A stretch of DNA of 58,491 bases, taken from the NCBI GenBank assembly GCA_964368605.1, contig CAYJBP010000002.1:1-58491 (forward strand). Direction: 5' to 3'. Below the pieces are notes generated by a model. It was not told where the DNA came from. It saw only the letters and a list, made by a program, of their open reading frames with translations, and did not search any database. Source of the stretch: CAYJBP01 sp964368605. Lineage in GTDB: Bacteria; Bacillota; Dehalobacteriia; UBA4068. Made by a program: the position numbers and the translations under genes. Of this stretch, positions 33,158 to 42,846 are shown piece after piece. Within the stretch, counting starts at the first letter, position 1; each line of letters begins with the position of its first letter.

Positions 33158-33958
33158 CTAATGTAGATTTTGCCAGGCTGCGTCAACAATAGCATCAATA
33201 TCAATAGCTGCCGATTCTTTGTTCTTTTCGGCAAATAATAAATATTCAATATTACCATTAGGCCCCGTTATTGGCGAATAATCAAGCATTTGCACCGCCA
33301 ATTGCCAATCTTGACAAGCATCTATAATTTTGCTAATTACTTCTTTATGCACATTTTGATCACGAACAACACCTTTTTTGCCCACATTTTCCTTGCCGGC
33401 CTCAAATTGTGGCTTGATTAAGCAAATTAAAGCCCCATTATCCTTTAAAAGATGCTCAATAGCTGCCGGTAAAGCCAATGTTAGCGAAATAAAGGCCACA
33501 TCGGCGGTGATAATATCAACTTTTTCGGTAATTATCGTATTATCTAAATAGCGAGCATTGGTTTTTTCCAGGCAAACCACTCGCTGATCATTGCGCAAAC
33601 TCCAGGCCAATTGATTATAACCCACATCAACGGCATATACTTTTTGGGCGCCGTTTTGTAAAGCGCAATCAACAAACCCCCCGGTAGAAGCCCCAATATC
33701 CAACATTATTTTATCCTTGATATCATAAGGAAAAATTGTCAAGGCCTTGGCCAGCTTAAGGCCACCACGGGATACATAGGGCAAACGTTCGCCTAAAAGC
33801 CTAATCTGGCTGTCGATGGCAAATTCGCTGCCGGCTTTAGTAGCTTTTTCATTTTCTACCAGCACCTCGCCGGCCATAATTGCCGCCTTGGCTTTTTCCC
33901 GGGAGCTAAAAAAGCCCTTTTCTATTAATAATAAATCTAAACGCATTTTAGCTGCCAT
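33158..33958 (-). CDS. tlyA: TlyA-family rRNA (cytidine-2'-O)-methyltransferase / hemolysin-A-like
   Basis: From the ATG at 33958 the protein has 266 aa. An N-terminal S4 domain (RLDLLLIEKGFFSSREKAKAA) is followed by an FtsJ-type methyltransferase with the SAM motif DIGASTGGFVDCAL and Lys/Asp/Lys/Glu-type residues in KPQFEAGKENVGKKGVV. TlyA methylates 16S and/or 23S rRNA. The start has GGAG 6 bases upstream and lies 11 bases inside the end of dxs; the longer frame begins at a TTG. The dxs-tlyA order is standard in Clostridia. Confidence 0.93.
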   Translation of the reverse strand: MAAKMRLDLLLIEKGFFSSREKAKAAIMAGEVLVENEKATKAGSEFAIDSQIRLLGERLPYVSRGGLKLAKALTIFPYDIKDKIMLDIGASTGGFVDCALQNGAQKVYAVDVGYNQLAWSLRNDQRVVCLEKTNARYLDNTIITEKVDIITADVAFISLTLALPAAIEHLLKDNGALICLIKPQFEAGKENVGKKGVVRDQNVHKEVISKIIDACQDWQLAVQMLDYSPITGPNGNIEYLLFAEKNKESAAIDIDAIVDAAWQNLH

Positions 33959-35822
33959 CTTTTTCTCCAAACCAATTTGTTTTAACTCTAGCCGCTATTT
34001 GGCTAGGTAAATAGCCATGTTGTTCTAGTAAAATTGCCTGCGAGCCATGCTCGATAAAACAATCGGGAAAAGCCAAAATATCGGTTAAAAGCGGCTGATT
34101 GCTAAATAGCTCCAAGCAAGCCTGGCCAAAGCCACCCAGCTTGACATTTTCTTCAAGAATTAATACTTTGCCACAGTTTAATGCCTGCTCAAGGAATAAA
34201 TCATGGTCAAAAGGCTTGATAAAGCGCGCATTGATTACTGCCGCCTCTATGCCTTGTGCAGCCAGAATATCTGCTGCTTGGTTGGCTAGGTTTACCGTTG
34301 AACCGGCAGCTAGCAATAATAAATCTTTGCCTTGTCGCAATAAATCGGCTTTTTGTGGCGCAAAAGGGATGGTGGTTGGCAAATCTTGCGGCGGATAACC
34401 GCGCGGATAGCGAATTGCTACCGGCCCTTGCTGCTCAAAGGCATAGGCTAGCATCGCCTGTAAATCGGCGGCATTGGCCGGGGCTAAAATTTGCAAATTG
34501 GGAATGGGTTGCAAAAATGATAAATCAAAAATACCCTGATGGGTAGCACCATCCTCGCCCACTAAGCCGGCACGATCGATTGCCAAAACTACCGGCAAAT
34601 TGGGTAGGCAAATATCATGAATTAGCTGGTCATAAGCCCTTTGCAAAAAGGTGGAGTATAAGGCTACCACCGGCCTTAAACCGCCTTTAGCCAGGCCGGC
34701 GGCAAAGGTTAGGGCATGTTGTTCGGCAATTCCCACATCAAAAAAGCGTTGGGGATAAGCTTGGGCAAATGCTTGTAGGCCAACTCCATCGGGCATGGCA
34801 GCGGTAATGGCTGCTATTTTTGAATTGGTAGCGGCCAGCTCAACTAGGCTATTGCTAAAAACTTTGCTATAACTATCAAGCTTAGAACTTTTTTTGATGC
34901 GGCCACTGGCCAAATCAAAGGGAGCAGTGCCATGGAAAAAGCAAGGATCATGCTCGGCCGGCAAATAGCCACGTCCTTTGCGGGTTAATACATGGATTAA
35001 AACCGGCTTATCAATATGCTTGGCTCGCTCAATCATTTTTTCGACCAGGGGTAAATCATGGCCATCGATCGGGCCTAAATAAACAAAGCCTAATTCTTCA
35101 AAAAGCATTTGGCTCATAAACAGGTACTTAATGGCATCTTTGCTGCGCTCAATCATCTTTTGCAGGCCGGGGCCAATGCCCGGTAATTTTTCCAAAAGCG
35201 CATCAGCTTTACGCTTTGCCCCAAAATAACGGGGATGGGTGCGCAGTTTTATCAAATAGCGCGAGATTGCTCCCACATTATCGGCAATGCTCATCTCATT
35301 ATCATTTAAGATGACCATTAACTTAGTTTGCCTATCGCCAATATGATTTAAGGCCTCATAAACCATGCCGCCTGTTAAAGCACCATCGCCGATAACAGCA
35401 GCTACATGATGCTGCTCCTGATTTAAATCCCTAGCCATAGCAAGCCCCATGGCCACCGAAACCGAGGTGCTGCTATGGCCGGTGGCAAAGCTATCAAAAT
35501 CGCTTTCGGTAGGCTTAGGAAAGCCGCTGATGCCGCCAAATTGGCGCAAAGAAGCAAAGCGCTCTTTACGACCGCTTAAAATTTTATGGGTATAACATTG
35601 ATGCCCCACATCCCAAACAATTTTGTCCTGGGGCAAATTTAGCGCACGGTGCAGGGCAATTGTTAATTCAACCACCCCTAAATTAGAGGCCACATGCCCA
35701 CCATTGGCGGCTAAGGTGTTTAGCATAAAATCTCTAATTTCTGATGCTAATTGCGGTAATTGCTCGGCCGTTAAGGCACGCAAATCTGCAGTATTATTTA
35801 TTTGATCAAGCAAGTTGCTCAA
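33948..35822 (-). CDS. dxs: 1-deoxy-D-xylulose-5-phosphate synthase
   Basis: The ThDP enzyme makes DXP from pyruvate and glyceraldehyde 3-phosphate, the first step of the MEP isoprenoid pathway. GDGALTGGMVYEALN is the ThDP/Mg motif, HQCYTHKILSGR the substrate His region, and DRAGLVGEDGATHQG lies in the pyrimidine domain. I start it at the TTG at 35822 (624 aa): AGGGGA lies 6 bases upstream. The ATG at 35837 has no ribosome site, and AGGGG follows rather than precedes it. A TATAAT at 35845-35850 would leave only a very short leader. It overlaps tlyA. Confidence 0.93.
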   Translation of the reverse strand: MSNLLDQINNTADLRALTAEQLPQLASEIRDFMLNTLAANGGHVASNLGVVELTIALHRALNLPQDKIVWDVGHQCYTHKILSGRKERFASLRQFGGISGFPKPTESDFDSFATGHSSTSVSVAMGLAMARDLNQEQHHVAAVIGDGALTGGMVYEALNHIGDRQTKLMVILNDNEMSIADNVGAISRYLIKLRTHPRYFGAKRKADALLEKLPGIGPGLQKMIERSKDAIKYLFMSQMLFEELGFVYLGPIDGHDLPLVEKMIERAKHIDKPVLIHVLTRKGRGYLPAEHDPCFFHGTAPFDLASGRIKKSSKLDSYSKVFSNSLVELAATNSKIAAITAAMPDGVGLQAFAQAYPQRFFDVGIAEQHALTFAAGLAKGGLRPVVALYSTFLQRAYDQLIHDICLPNLPVVLAIDRAGLVGEDGATHQGIFDLSFLQPIPNLQILAPANAADLQAMLAYAFEQQGPVAIRYPRGYPPQDLPTTIPFAPQKADLLRQGKDLLLLAAGSTVNLANQAADILAAQGIEAAVINARFIKPFDHDLFLEQALNCGKVLILEENVKLGGFGQACLELFSNQPLLTDILAFPDCFIEHGSQAILLEQHGYLPSQIAARVKTNWFGEKDGS

Positions 35823-36004
35823 AACAGTTCCCCTCATATAAACAAATTATAGTCTAAATTTGATTTTAACATATTGGATACGATTTTTCAAGTAATCGGG
35901 AAGTAAAAAATCTATTTTTTTGAATAGCAAATATCTAAACAAAGAAAATCAGCATGATTGTCGATATTTTAAAAAGCAAAATAGTGGCAAGTTTTTAGCT
36001 AAGT

Positions 36005-37216
36005 TTAAGAAAATAAACCCATAATGGCCGCATATAGGGTGGCAATTAGCATATATGGCACTAAAAGCTTGATGTTTTTACGTACGATTATGCCAAATCG
36101 GGAGTCGAAACAATCGGCAGCAATAAAAAGGCAAATATGGGTTGGTGAAAACTGCATAGCCGCATAAGACATCGCCAGCAAGAACACAATCAGGATTAAG
36201 CCGCCATCGGGGATGGCCAATAGGGCCATGGGCAGACAAATCGTAACAATGGCCGTGCTGCCGCTGATTATTGTGCCAAAGAAAAAAATCAAGGCAAAAA
36301 TTAAAGGCAGCGGAATCGGAAATTGATTGAAAAATTCGGGCAGACTATAGATAACCCCGGTATGGGCAATGATGTCCTTAAAAATTAAAATCAGCACCGT
36401 ATTTAATAATAAAGGTGCTTCGAAGGCGCTAATCAATAGGGTAGGGATTTCGGCTAATTTAAATTTATCGACAAAGAAGTTTAGGATAAATACCACCGGG
36501 GTTGCTATATAAACCGGCAAATTAAAGGCGGTAATGGCAATAATTAAGGCAAGTATGCTCCAAATGCTGCGTATAAACAGCCATAAATGACGTTTTTTGG
36601 CAGCAGGGGCGGTTTTGGTGGCCAATTTTGGCAATTTTCTTAAATAAACCAGATAACCGATAATATATAAAGATGCCACCAAAGGCAACATGCCCAGCAC
36701 AAAACTGCCGGCACCGATGCCGGCCATGGTAAGGGCAATCAGAATATTAGAAAAAGCCGGGAAAAATGATTCGGGAATATGACGATAAAAGCTGGTTATG
36801 CTGGCTAAATCATCTTTGTCAAAAGTATCTTCGCAGGTAGAGCGAATAATTGCCGCACATAAGGGCATAGCGCCGATGGAAGGTAATAGCCCAATTATAG
36901 AAGGCGCTACCGAAGCGCTGATGCGCCTGCTATTAAAAATATCGCTTAATGCCTGCTCGGATGCCTTGATATGCTGCTTTTGTTCGAGCATGCGCTGCAA
37001 TACCGTAACCAAGTAAAAACTGCCAACCACAATAATGGTATCGGTGGCGATGATGGCCTGGCCGGCCAGGTTTAGGGCGGTTAAGAAGGGGATTTGATAT
37101 AAGAAAACAGCCACGATTATTGCTATGATTATAGCTTGATAAGGTGGCCGTTTAAGTGCAAGTAAAATTACGATTAGCAGAAAGACTAAGCATAAATTGA
37201 TGATAAGACTATCCAT
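36005..37216 (-). CDS. DUF401-type polytopic membrane permease
   Basis: The 403-aa protein has about ten membrane helices, with the LPSIGAMPLCAAIIRST and GTIISGSTAIVTICLP re-entrant-like segments. QFSPTHICLFIAADCF near the C-terminus is typical of DUF401 proteins, related to the ion-transporter superfamily. The substrate is unknown. It lies between dxs and meaB on the same strand but with 89- and 167-base gaps, so it may be its own unit. The ribosome site is AAGGAG at 11 bases, a little far. Confidence 0.75.
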   Translation of the reverse strand: MDSLIINLCLVFLLIVILLALKRPPYQAIIIAIIVAVFLYQIPFLTALNLAGQAIIATDTIIVVGSFYLVTVLQRMLEQKQHIKASEQALSDIFNSRRISASVAPSIIGLLPSIGAMPLCAAIIRSTCEDTFDKDDLASITSFYRHIPESFFPAFSNILIALTMAGIGAGSFVLGMLPLVASLYIIGYLVYLRKLPKLATKTAPAAKKRHLWLFIRSIWSILALIIAITAFNLPVYIATPVVFILNFFVDKFKLAEIPTLLISAFEAPLLLNTVLILIFKDIIAHTGVIYSLPEFFNQFPIPLPLIFALIFFFGTIISGSTAIVTICLPMALLAIPDGGLILIVFLLAMSYAAMQFSPTHICLFIAADCFDSRFGIIVRKNIKLLVPYMLIATLYAAIMGLFS

Positions 37217-37305
37217 AAAATTTTAAACTCCTTGAGGGGGGTAAAGCCCGATAATAGGCAAGATATCGACAAAGCTCGTTTTGCCATAGCATAGCTTGAT
37301 GATGG

Positions 37306-38433
37306 CTACTTAACCAAAATCCCCTCAATCGCCTTGCTAATTTGCTGCAAAGCGGCGGTTGGGTTTAAATCTTTGCTTAAAATATCGGCCTCCATTTGCT
37401 GATAGGCCTGAATAAAAGTAGGGTTTTCGTAAATTAATTTATGAATATATTGCTCGGTCATATCTTCTACCCAGTTTAGGTTTTGGCTTTTACGCCTTAA
37501 ATCTAGCTGGCCGCTGGCCAACATTTGGGCATGAAATTGCTCGATAATCTGCCATATTTCGGCCACACCTTCGCCGGTTAAGGCCGAGGCCGTATAGGCT
37601 TTTGTTTGCCAATCGGCACTGGCCGGGCGCAAATAATGTAATACCTGATTATATTCGGCCTGGGTTATCAGCGCTTTTTGCTTATTAGCGCCATCGGCTT
37701 TATTAACCAAAATGGCATCGGCCAATTCTAAAATGCCTTTTTTAATGCCCTGTAAATCATCGCCGGCACCGGTAATAACCAAGGCCAGGAAAAAATCGAC
37801 CATCGAGCGCACGGTGGTTTCGTTTTGGCCTACACCTACGGTTTCGACCAAAATTGTATCAAAGCCGGCCGCTTCGCATAAAATCATCGTTTCGCGGCTT
37901 TTGCGGGTAACGCCGCCTAAAGTACCGCCGGAAGGCGAGGGGCGGATAAAGGCCTCCTTCTTTTTGGATAATTGCTCCATCCTGGTTTTATCGCCTAAAA
38001 TACTACCTTTTGATACAGTAGAGCTGGGGTCTACTGCCAAAACAGCTACCTTTTTGCCCTGGGCTAATAAGTTTAAACCCAAAGCTTCGATAAAGGTGCT
38101 TTTGCCTGCTCCCGGTACACCGGTAATGCCCACCCTAACCGCTTTACCGCTATAAGGCAAAAGCTGCTCGATAATTTGGCGCCCCAATTCAAAATGGCGT
38201 GCCGCATTGCTTTCGATTATGGTGATGGCTCTTGCCAAAATCATTCTATCACAAGCCAATACCCCATTAATATAGTCCTCGGCCTGCAATTTAGGCGGCG
38301 GGGCACTTTTGATTTGGTCTTTGGCCAGCAAATGGCTTTCCTTTTCTTTCATGCCGCCCATCACATAAGAGGTGAATTTTTGATTATCTTCAGCAGGTGC
38401 CCATTCGGGCTTAAATTTATCATAAGAATTCAT
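37306..38433 (-). CDS. MeaB/ArgK-type GTPase (corrinoid-mutase chaperone)
   Basis: The 375-aa G3E GTPase has the P-loop GVPGAGKSTF, VDPSSTVSKGSILGDKTRM with the metal Asp, PSPSGGTLGGVTRKSRE, the switch DTILVETVGVGQ-type segment and NKADG for guanine. MeaB loads and protects adenosylcobalamin mutases such as methylmalonyl-CoA mutase. No mutase subunit is in the window; the corrinoid protein at 4.3 kb is of methyltransferase type. It has about 40 more N-terminal residues than E. coli ArgK, starting MNSYDKFKPEW. It is not part of an obvious operon. Confidence 0.9.
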   Translation of the reverse strand: MNSYDKFKPEWAPAEDNQKFTSYVMGGMKEKESHLLAKDQIKSAPPPKLQAEDYINGVLACDRMILARAITIIESNAARHFELGRQIIEQLLPYSGKAVRVGITGVPGAGKSTFIEALGLNLLAQGKKVAVLAVDPSSTVSKGSILGDKTRMEQLSKKKEAFIRPSPSGGTLGGVTRKSRETMILCEAAGFDTILVETVGVGQNETTVRSMVDFFLALVITGAGDDLQGIKKGILELADAILVNKADGANKQKALITQAEYNQVLHYLRPASADWQTKAYTASALTGEGVAEIWQIIEQFHAQMLASGQLDLRRKSQNLNWVEDMTEQYIHKLIYENPTFIQAYQQMEADILSKDLNPTAALQQISKAIEGILVK

Positions 38434-38479
38434 CGGCTCATGTCCTTTATTATATAATAGTAATTATATAATACCATAA

Positions 38480-40162
38480 TTACTCCTTAATCGGCAAGGT
38501 TATTGTTGAAGTTGTTCCCAAATTTTGTTCGGAATAAATATTTAAACCATACTCATTGCCAAATAAGGAAATGATTCGCTTTTGAATATTAGGTAATGCT
38601 ACCTGTTCTAAGCCAACCTCATTCCAGCCTTGTGTGGCCGAAATCTCTATTTTTTGATGTAAATCGGCCAATTGCTCGAAGCCCATTCCTTGGCCATTAT
38701 CGATAACCGAGATAATAATTTGCTCATTAGCAATCTGGGCAGTAACCTTAATTTGGCCATCTTGCACATTAGCCAAACCATGCACAATTGAGTTTTCGAT
38801 TAAAGGCTGAATTAGCATTCTGGGAATCAATAAATCAGCCAGCCTATCATCCATATCAAACTCAATATTAAAACGTTCAGGATAGCGTATTGCCATAATA
38901 TCGGCATATTTTTGCAGAAAAAACATCTCGTCCCAGGCATTTATATATTCGCCGCCATCATTGGCATAACGCAGTAAATGCGAAAGGCCATCGCACATTT
39001 CGCCGGCTTTTTCATTTTCGCCAATATCATTTAGCCTTTTGATAACATTTAAGGTATTAACGGTAAAATGGGCATTAATTTGCTTTTTTAAAGAAACTAT
39101 CATTGCTAGCTGGCGCTTTAACTCTACATCTTGCATTTGATATTGAATTTCATAAAGAGCATGGCTTTGTTCATTAAGGCTTTTAATCATCATATTAATT
39201 TGGCCAACCAAATTATCAAATTCTTGCTGGCCGGTTTCGCTAAGTATGGTGTCGGCATAGCTATCGATACCGATTTCACGCACATTATCCATAATCACCA
39301 GCATCGGCCTAAAAAACAGGCGATCCAAAAAGCGATAGAAAAAGATAAAAAGTACAATCATCAAAACAGCAATCGTAATCGACATCCAAAAAAATGATAG
39401 CTGGCTGGTATTAATAGCCGCATCATAGGCCACCGCAATCTGAAAAGGGCTTAAACCAATTTGCCTAATAGTATAGCTGTGGGTACTATCGGCCATTTGG
39501 GCAATATCGCTACCTAGCAGCCTGCTATCTAAGCTGGCCGCAATTTTTTGATCGGCTACCAGGGCAATTTGAATATTTTGATCGCTATCATAGCTGCTAA
39601 AAAGCCGATTTAGGCTGCTATCTTTAAGTAAAAAAACCACATAGCCCAAGTTTTGGTTTAGGCTGTCGGAAATTGCATTAATATAGCCGATATAGGCAAT
39701 TCCTTCCAAGTTTACCAGCACATGTTGCGAGGGTAAATCGGTATTGATTAAATAGCTTATCCGCTCGGCAGCGGTATTGCCTAAGGTGCCGCGCAAACGA
39801 TAAAAAACACCTTCGTTATCATAGATTAAAATATCGTCTACCAGGCCATCCGGCTGATAGTTTGCTGCAAGTATTTCGTCAATGGCGGCCGCTTTTTGAT
39901 GATAGGCCATAATATCTTGCTCTTGCAAAAAATCATGAACCTGCTCATTAGCGGCCAGGCTAATTGCTACATGCTCTAAATGCAAAAAGGTGCTTTCTAA
40001 AGTATCGATAATCCGATCCGATACCTGATTAATATAGCTGCTGTTTAATTGATTAACAATACTGTTAGAGCGTGCATAAAAAAGCCCTAAACTAATCAAA
40101 AACATCAGGCAAAATAGGCTTAATAAACTATATAGTTTAATTTGCAGACGGGTTTTAGCCAT
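38480..40162 (-). CDS. YesM-type sensor histidine kinase
   Basis: The 560-aa protein has a membrane helix at about 10-29, a large extracellular sensor (30-255), a second helix (256-280), a HAMP-like region and the His_kinase domain. The phospho-accepting His365 is in QINAHFTVNTLN, where the usual P is A and LYNT is TVNT. A HATPase with NSIVHGLAN and DNGQGMGF follows. It would phosphorylate the AraC-type regulator encoded just upstream (stop TAG followed at once by this ATG). YesMN pairs commonly sense carbohydrates or peptides, but no substrate-binding protein is adjacent. Confidence 0.92.
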   Translation of the reverse strand: MAKTRLQIKLYSLLSLFCLMFLISLGLFYARSNSIVNQLNSSYINQVSDRIIDTLESTFLHLEHVAISLAANEQVHDFLQEQDIMAYHQKAAAIDEILAANYQPDGLVDDILIYDNEGVFYRLRGTLGNTAAERISYLINTDLPSQHVLVNLEGIAYIGYINAISDSLNQNLGYVVFLLKDSSLNRLFSSYDSDQNIQIALVADQKIAASLDSRLLGSDIAQMADSTHSYTIRQIGLSPFQIAVAYDAAINTSQLSFFWMSITIAVLMIVLFIFFYRFLDRLFFRPMLVIMDNVREIGIDSYADTILSETGQQEFDNLVGQINMMIKSLNEQSHALYEIQYQMQDVELKRQLAMIVSLKKQINAHFTVNTLNVIKRLNDIGENEKAGEMCDGLSHLLRYANDGGEYINAWDEMFFLQKYADIMAIRYPERFNIEFDMDDRLADLLIPRMLIQPLIENSIVHGLANVQDGQIKVTAQIANEQIIISVIDNGQGMGFEQLADLHQKIEISATQGWNEVGLEQVALPNIQKRIISLFGNEYGLNIYSEQNLGTTSTITLPIKE

Positions 40163-40939
40163 CTAATTAGCCCCTTCTAATTGGCTTTGTAAATAGTTTT
40201 GCATATAATTGGTAGGCGAATTGCCATAATACTCTTTAAACATTTTGCAAAAATAATAATAATCATTATAACCGCATTCGATGGCAATTTGTTTATAGGC
40301 CATTTTAGTTGTTTTCATCAAAAGCAGGGCATTTTCCATTCTTTTTTTGGTGATATAACGGGTTAAGGTAGAATTATAATGTTTGGCAAATAAATTGCAA
40401 ATATAATTGGGATTTATATTAAATCGCTTAGATAGCGAATCTAAGGTATGTTTTTGCTGATAATTAAGATCGATAAATTCCACTAATTCCCTAAACAAAG
40501 GCTTTAGCGAATTATCGGCTGCATCGTTGCCATTATCATCACCGGCCGCATTTTCGGGTTTTTGCGCCGATAATTTGGCAGCTAAGCGCTCTAATACGAT
40601 TTGCACTTCCTGTTGTTGCAGTGGTTTAAGTATATAATCAAAGCCATTTAGCCTAAAAAAGCGGCGGCTATCATCAAAGCTGGAATAGGCACTTAGCATA
40701 ATAAATTGGCAATTTACATTTTGCTTTTGCAAAGCGGTAATCAAATTAACCCCATCATAATCAGGCATTTTTAAATCGGTAAAAACTACATCGGGTTTTA
40801 GGTTGATAATTTGCTCTATGGCATTGGCCGAAGATGTTGTATAACCAATAACCTCAAAACCATTATCGAGCCAGGGAATGGTATTAACAATTTCGTCTAA
40901 AATTAAATGATCATCGTCTACAACAAATACAGTATGCAT
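40163..40939 (-). CDS. YesN-type response regulator with AraC DNA-binding domain
   Basis: The 258-aa protein has a receiver (2-120, acceptor Asp55 in VVFTDLKMPD), a low-complexity linker rich in N and D (131-143) and a C-terminal AraC/XylS domain (about 150-250) with LDSLSKRFNINPNYICNLF and the second helix-turn-helix IAIECGYNDYYYFCKMFKE. It controls genes in response to the following kinase. The promoter is overlapped by an 11-bp inverted repeat, a candidate autoregulatory site. The ribosome site is TGGAGG. Confidence 0.92.
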   Translation of the reverse strand: MHTVFVVDDDHLILDEIVNTIPWLDNGFEVIGYTTSSANAIEQIINLKPDVVFTDLKMPDYDGVNLITALQKQNVNCQFIMLSAYSSFDDSRRFFRLNGFDYILKPLQQQEVQIVLERLAAKLSAQKPENAAGDDNGNDAADNSLKPLFRELVEFIDLNYQQKHTLDSLSKRFNINPNYICNLFAKHYNSTLTRYITKKRMENALLLMKTTKMAYKQIAIECGYNDYYYFCKMFKEYYGNSPTNYMQNYLQSQLEGAN

Positions 40940-40968
40940 AATAGCCTCCAGGGGTTTATTTACTTATT

Positions 40969-41016
40969 ATTATACACCTGTTTGGTTAATAATACAAATG
41001 GTTTAATTTGTATTAT
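40969..41016 (-). promoter_or_regulatory. Promoter of the YesNM-type pair with an overlapping inverted repeat
   Basis: On the minus strand, TTGTAT (40997-40992) and TATAAT (40974-40969) are 17 bp apart. The -35 box lies inside one arm of ATAATACAAAT/ATTTGTATTAT (40989-40999 and 41006-41016, 6-bp spacer). Confidence 0.6.
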
Positions 41017-41061
41017 CTTCACAACTTGTTGTAGTATTCTCACATTTAAAAGCAAAAAATA

Positions 41062-41085
41062 GGGCTATCGCATTTGCGACAGCCC
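41062..41085 (-). terminator. Terminator of the APC permease gene
   Basis: An 11-bp stem (41062-41072 with 41075-41085) has one position that is G-U in the leftward RNA. It is followed on that strand by TATTTTTTG. Confidence 0.8.
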
Positions 41086-41094
41086 CATTTCTTA

Positions 41095-42501
41095 TTATTC
41101 TTCATTAATTTCGGCTTGTAATTTTTCTAGCGGGATGGTTTTAAATAGCGGTACTTTCATCTTAAACTTAACCCAGCAAATACTCCAAATTGCCGATATT
41201 ACAATTACTACGCCGATAAACTGCCAAATCAAAATTGAGGTTTCATTAATCGGATTACCGGTGGCATCGGGTAAGATATAAACCATCATATATAGCAACG
41301 AAACGATGCTGATAATCGGTAAAACAATACCGCCCGGTACTTTAAAGGCACGATTAGCATTCGGATACTTTTTACGTAAAATGATAACATTGATATGGGC
41401 GATAATATAGGCAGTCATCCAACCGATACAACCGGATAAGATAAAGGTATTAATCATGCCTAAAGCAGTATCACCGCTAAAGAAGATTAATAAGATTACG
41501 GTAATAACCCAAACTAGGATAACACCATTTTGCGGTGAACCTTTGGCATTTAATTTGCCAAAAGCCTTGGGGAATTGCCCTTCTTTAGACATACCATAAA
41601 GCATACGAGGAATAGCTGCAATAAAGGTGTTTAAGGTAGAGCAGGTGGCCATAAGGCTAATAATACCAATCCAAACTTGGCCGGTGCGCCCTAAAATGGC
41701 AGTGGCTGCATCAATATGTGGGGTGGTGGATGCTGCTAATTCGTCGGTAGGTAAGAATTTTAAGGCAGCAAAACCAAAAAGCATATCGCTAACAAAAATA
41801 ATGGCTAAGCCCATAATCATGGCTAAGGGAATAAATCTACGTGGGTTTTTAACTTCTTCGGCCATGGGGCAAACAAATTCTAAGCCAACAAATAGCCAAA
41901 AAGCAATACCTAACATGCTAAGTACGCCACCGCCGGCTGCCATATCCAAGCCCCATTGCGGTGTTTCCAGCGGGGTGCCGCTGCCTAAATCGAATAAACC
42001 GATGCAGGAAAGAACAATCATCGAACCAATCATGGTAGCGGTAAAAATAATTTGCGAAATAGCAAAAGATTTAACCCCAAATAGGTTGATAGCTGCTAAA
42101 ACAGTCATCATAATTAAGGCCCAAATTTGCGGCGGTAAGCCGGTGCTGCCAAAGAATACTTCGTAAATAACGGTGCCTGCTACCATAGATTCGGCAGCAT
42201 TCGATAAAATAGATACCGAAAAATAACCGGTTACTACGGCAAAAATACCCATCATCGGGCCCATTGCCGGCAAGGTGTAGTGATTAATACCGCCTGCCGA
42301 AGGCAAAATGCTGGTTAATTCTGCAAAAGAAAAAGCTACACATAGATTAGTAAAAGCTGCAATCACCATAGCAATTAAAAATGCGGTGCCGCTTAAACCA
42401 AAGCCCTGACCCATCATTAATAATGCCGAAGACGATACAACAATACCTACTGCGGTAGCAACTGCTGGAGCTAAACCTAATTCCCTTTTAAGTTGAGACA
42501 T
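41095..42501 (-). CDS. APC-family amino acid permease
   Basis: The 468-aa protein has twelve membrane helices in the APC pattern. GIVVSSSALLMMGQGF stands at helix 1 in place of the usual GSGIF, SFAELTSILPSAGG at helix 2 and 3, and EEVKNPRRFIP between helices 6 and 7. It imports amino acids by proton or cation symport, or exchanges them. The GI-VVSSSA helix-1 variant suggests a substrate class different from the classical GIGSGIF group. The substrate is not identifiable. It has its own leader and terminator. Confidence 0.88.
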   Translation of the reverse strand: MSQLKRELGLAPAVATAVGIVVSSSALLMMGQGFGLSGTAFLIAMVIAAFTNLCVAFSFAELTSILPSAGGINHYTLPAMGPMMGIFAVVTGYFSVSILSNAAESMVAGTVIYEVFFGSTGLPPQIWALIMMTVLAAINLFGVKSFAISQIIFTATMIGSMIVLSCIGLFDLGSGTPLETPQWGLDMAAGGGVLSMLGIAFWLFVGLEFVCPMAEEVKNPRRFIPLAMIMGLAIIFVSDMLFGFAALKFLPTDELAASTTPHIDAATAILGRTGQVWIGIISLMATCSTLNTFIAAIPRMLYGMSKEGQFPKAFGKLNAKGSPQNGVILVWVITVILLIFFSGDTALGMINTFILSGCIGWMTAYIIAHINVIILRKKYPNANRAFKVPGGIVLPIISIVSLLYMMVYILPDATGNPINETSILIWQFIGVVIVISAIWSICWVKFKMKVPLFKTIPLEKLQAEINEE

Positions 42502-42707
42502 AAAAACCCTCCCTTTATTTACAAAAATTTGCCTGCCAAAATATTGGCAATTTTGCCTTAAACCAAGCTTAGATAATTAATTTATTGCAATAATATCAAC
42601 TGCTAAGGATAATATAAATTTAACCTTTAAAGCCTGGCTTGCAGTTTAACTGCTTTTATTCTCACATGCTAGATATATTTTATTCTATAAACCATGGTAT
42701 ATGTCAA
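42502..42707 (-). promoter_or_regulatory. Promoter and long leader of the APC permease gene
   Basis: A perfect TTGACA (minus strand, 42707-42702) lies about 200 bases before the ATG, with an AT-rich weak -10 17 bp on. The leader has small hairpins (GCAGTT-A-AACTGC and TGCCAATATTTTGGCA-type). I find no T-box specifier or TGG-motif antiterminator. The rest of the 345-base gap to 42846 holds only the terminator at 42781. Confidence 0.45.
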
Positions 42708-42780
42708 GCGAGAATATTCAGTAAAATAAAATAAAAGGTTGTTTAATATAACTTTTTGCCGATGTTATGGTACAAATAAT

Positions 42781-42808
42781 AAAAACCTAAAGTTTACTTT
42801 AGGTTTTT
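42781..42808 (-). terminator. Terminator of the APH-like gene
   Basis: AAAAACCTAAAGT (42781-42793) pairs with 42796-42808, giving an A/T-flanked hairpin 39 bases after the stop of the leftward gene. It could also serve transcripts from the right. Confidence 0.75.
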
Positions 42809-42846
42809 AGATGAGTAAAGACGCTATGGGATATATATAAGTTTAT

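Noticed and set aside
42502..42680. T-box leader before the APC permease
   Set aside because: No antiterminator T-box motif, specifier loop or attenuator was found.
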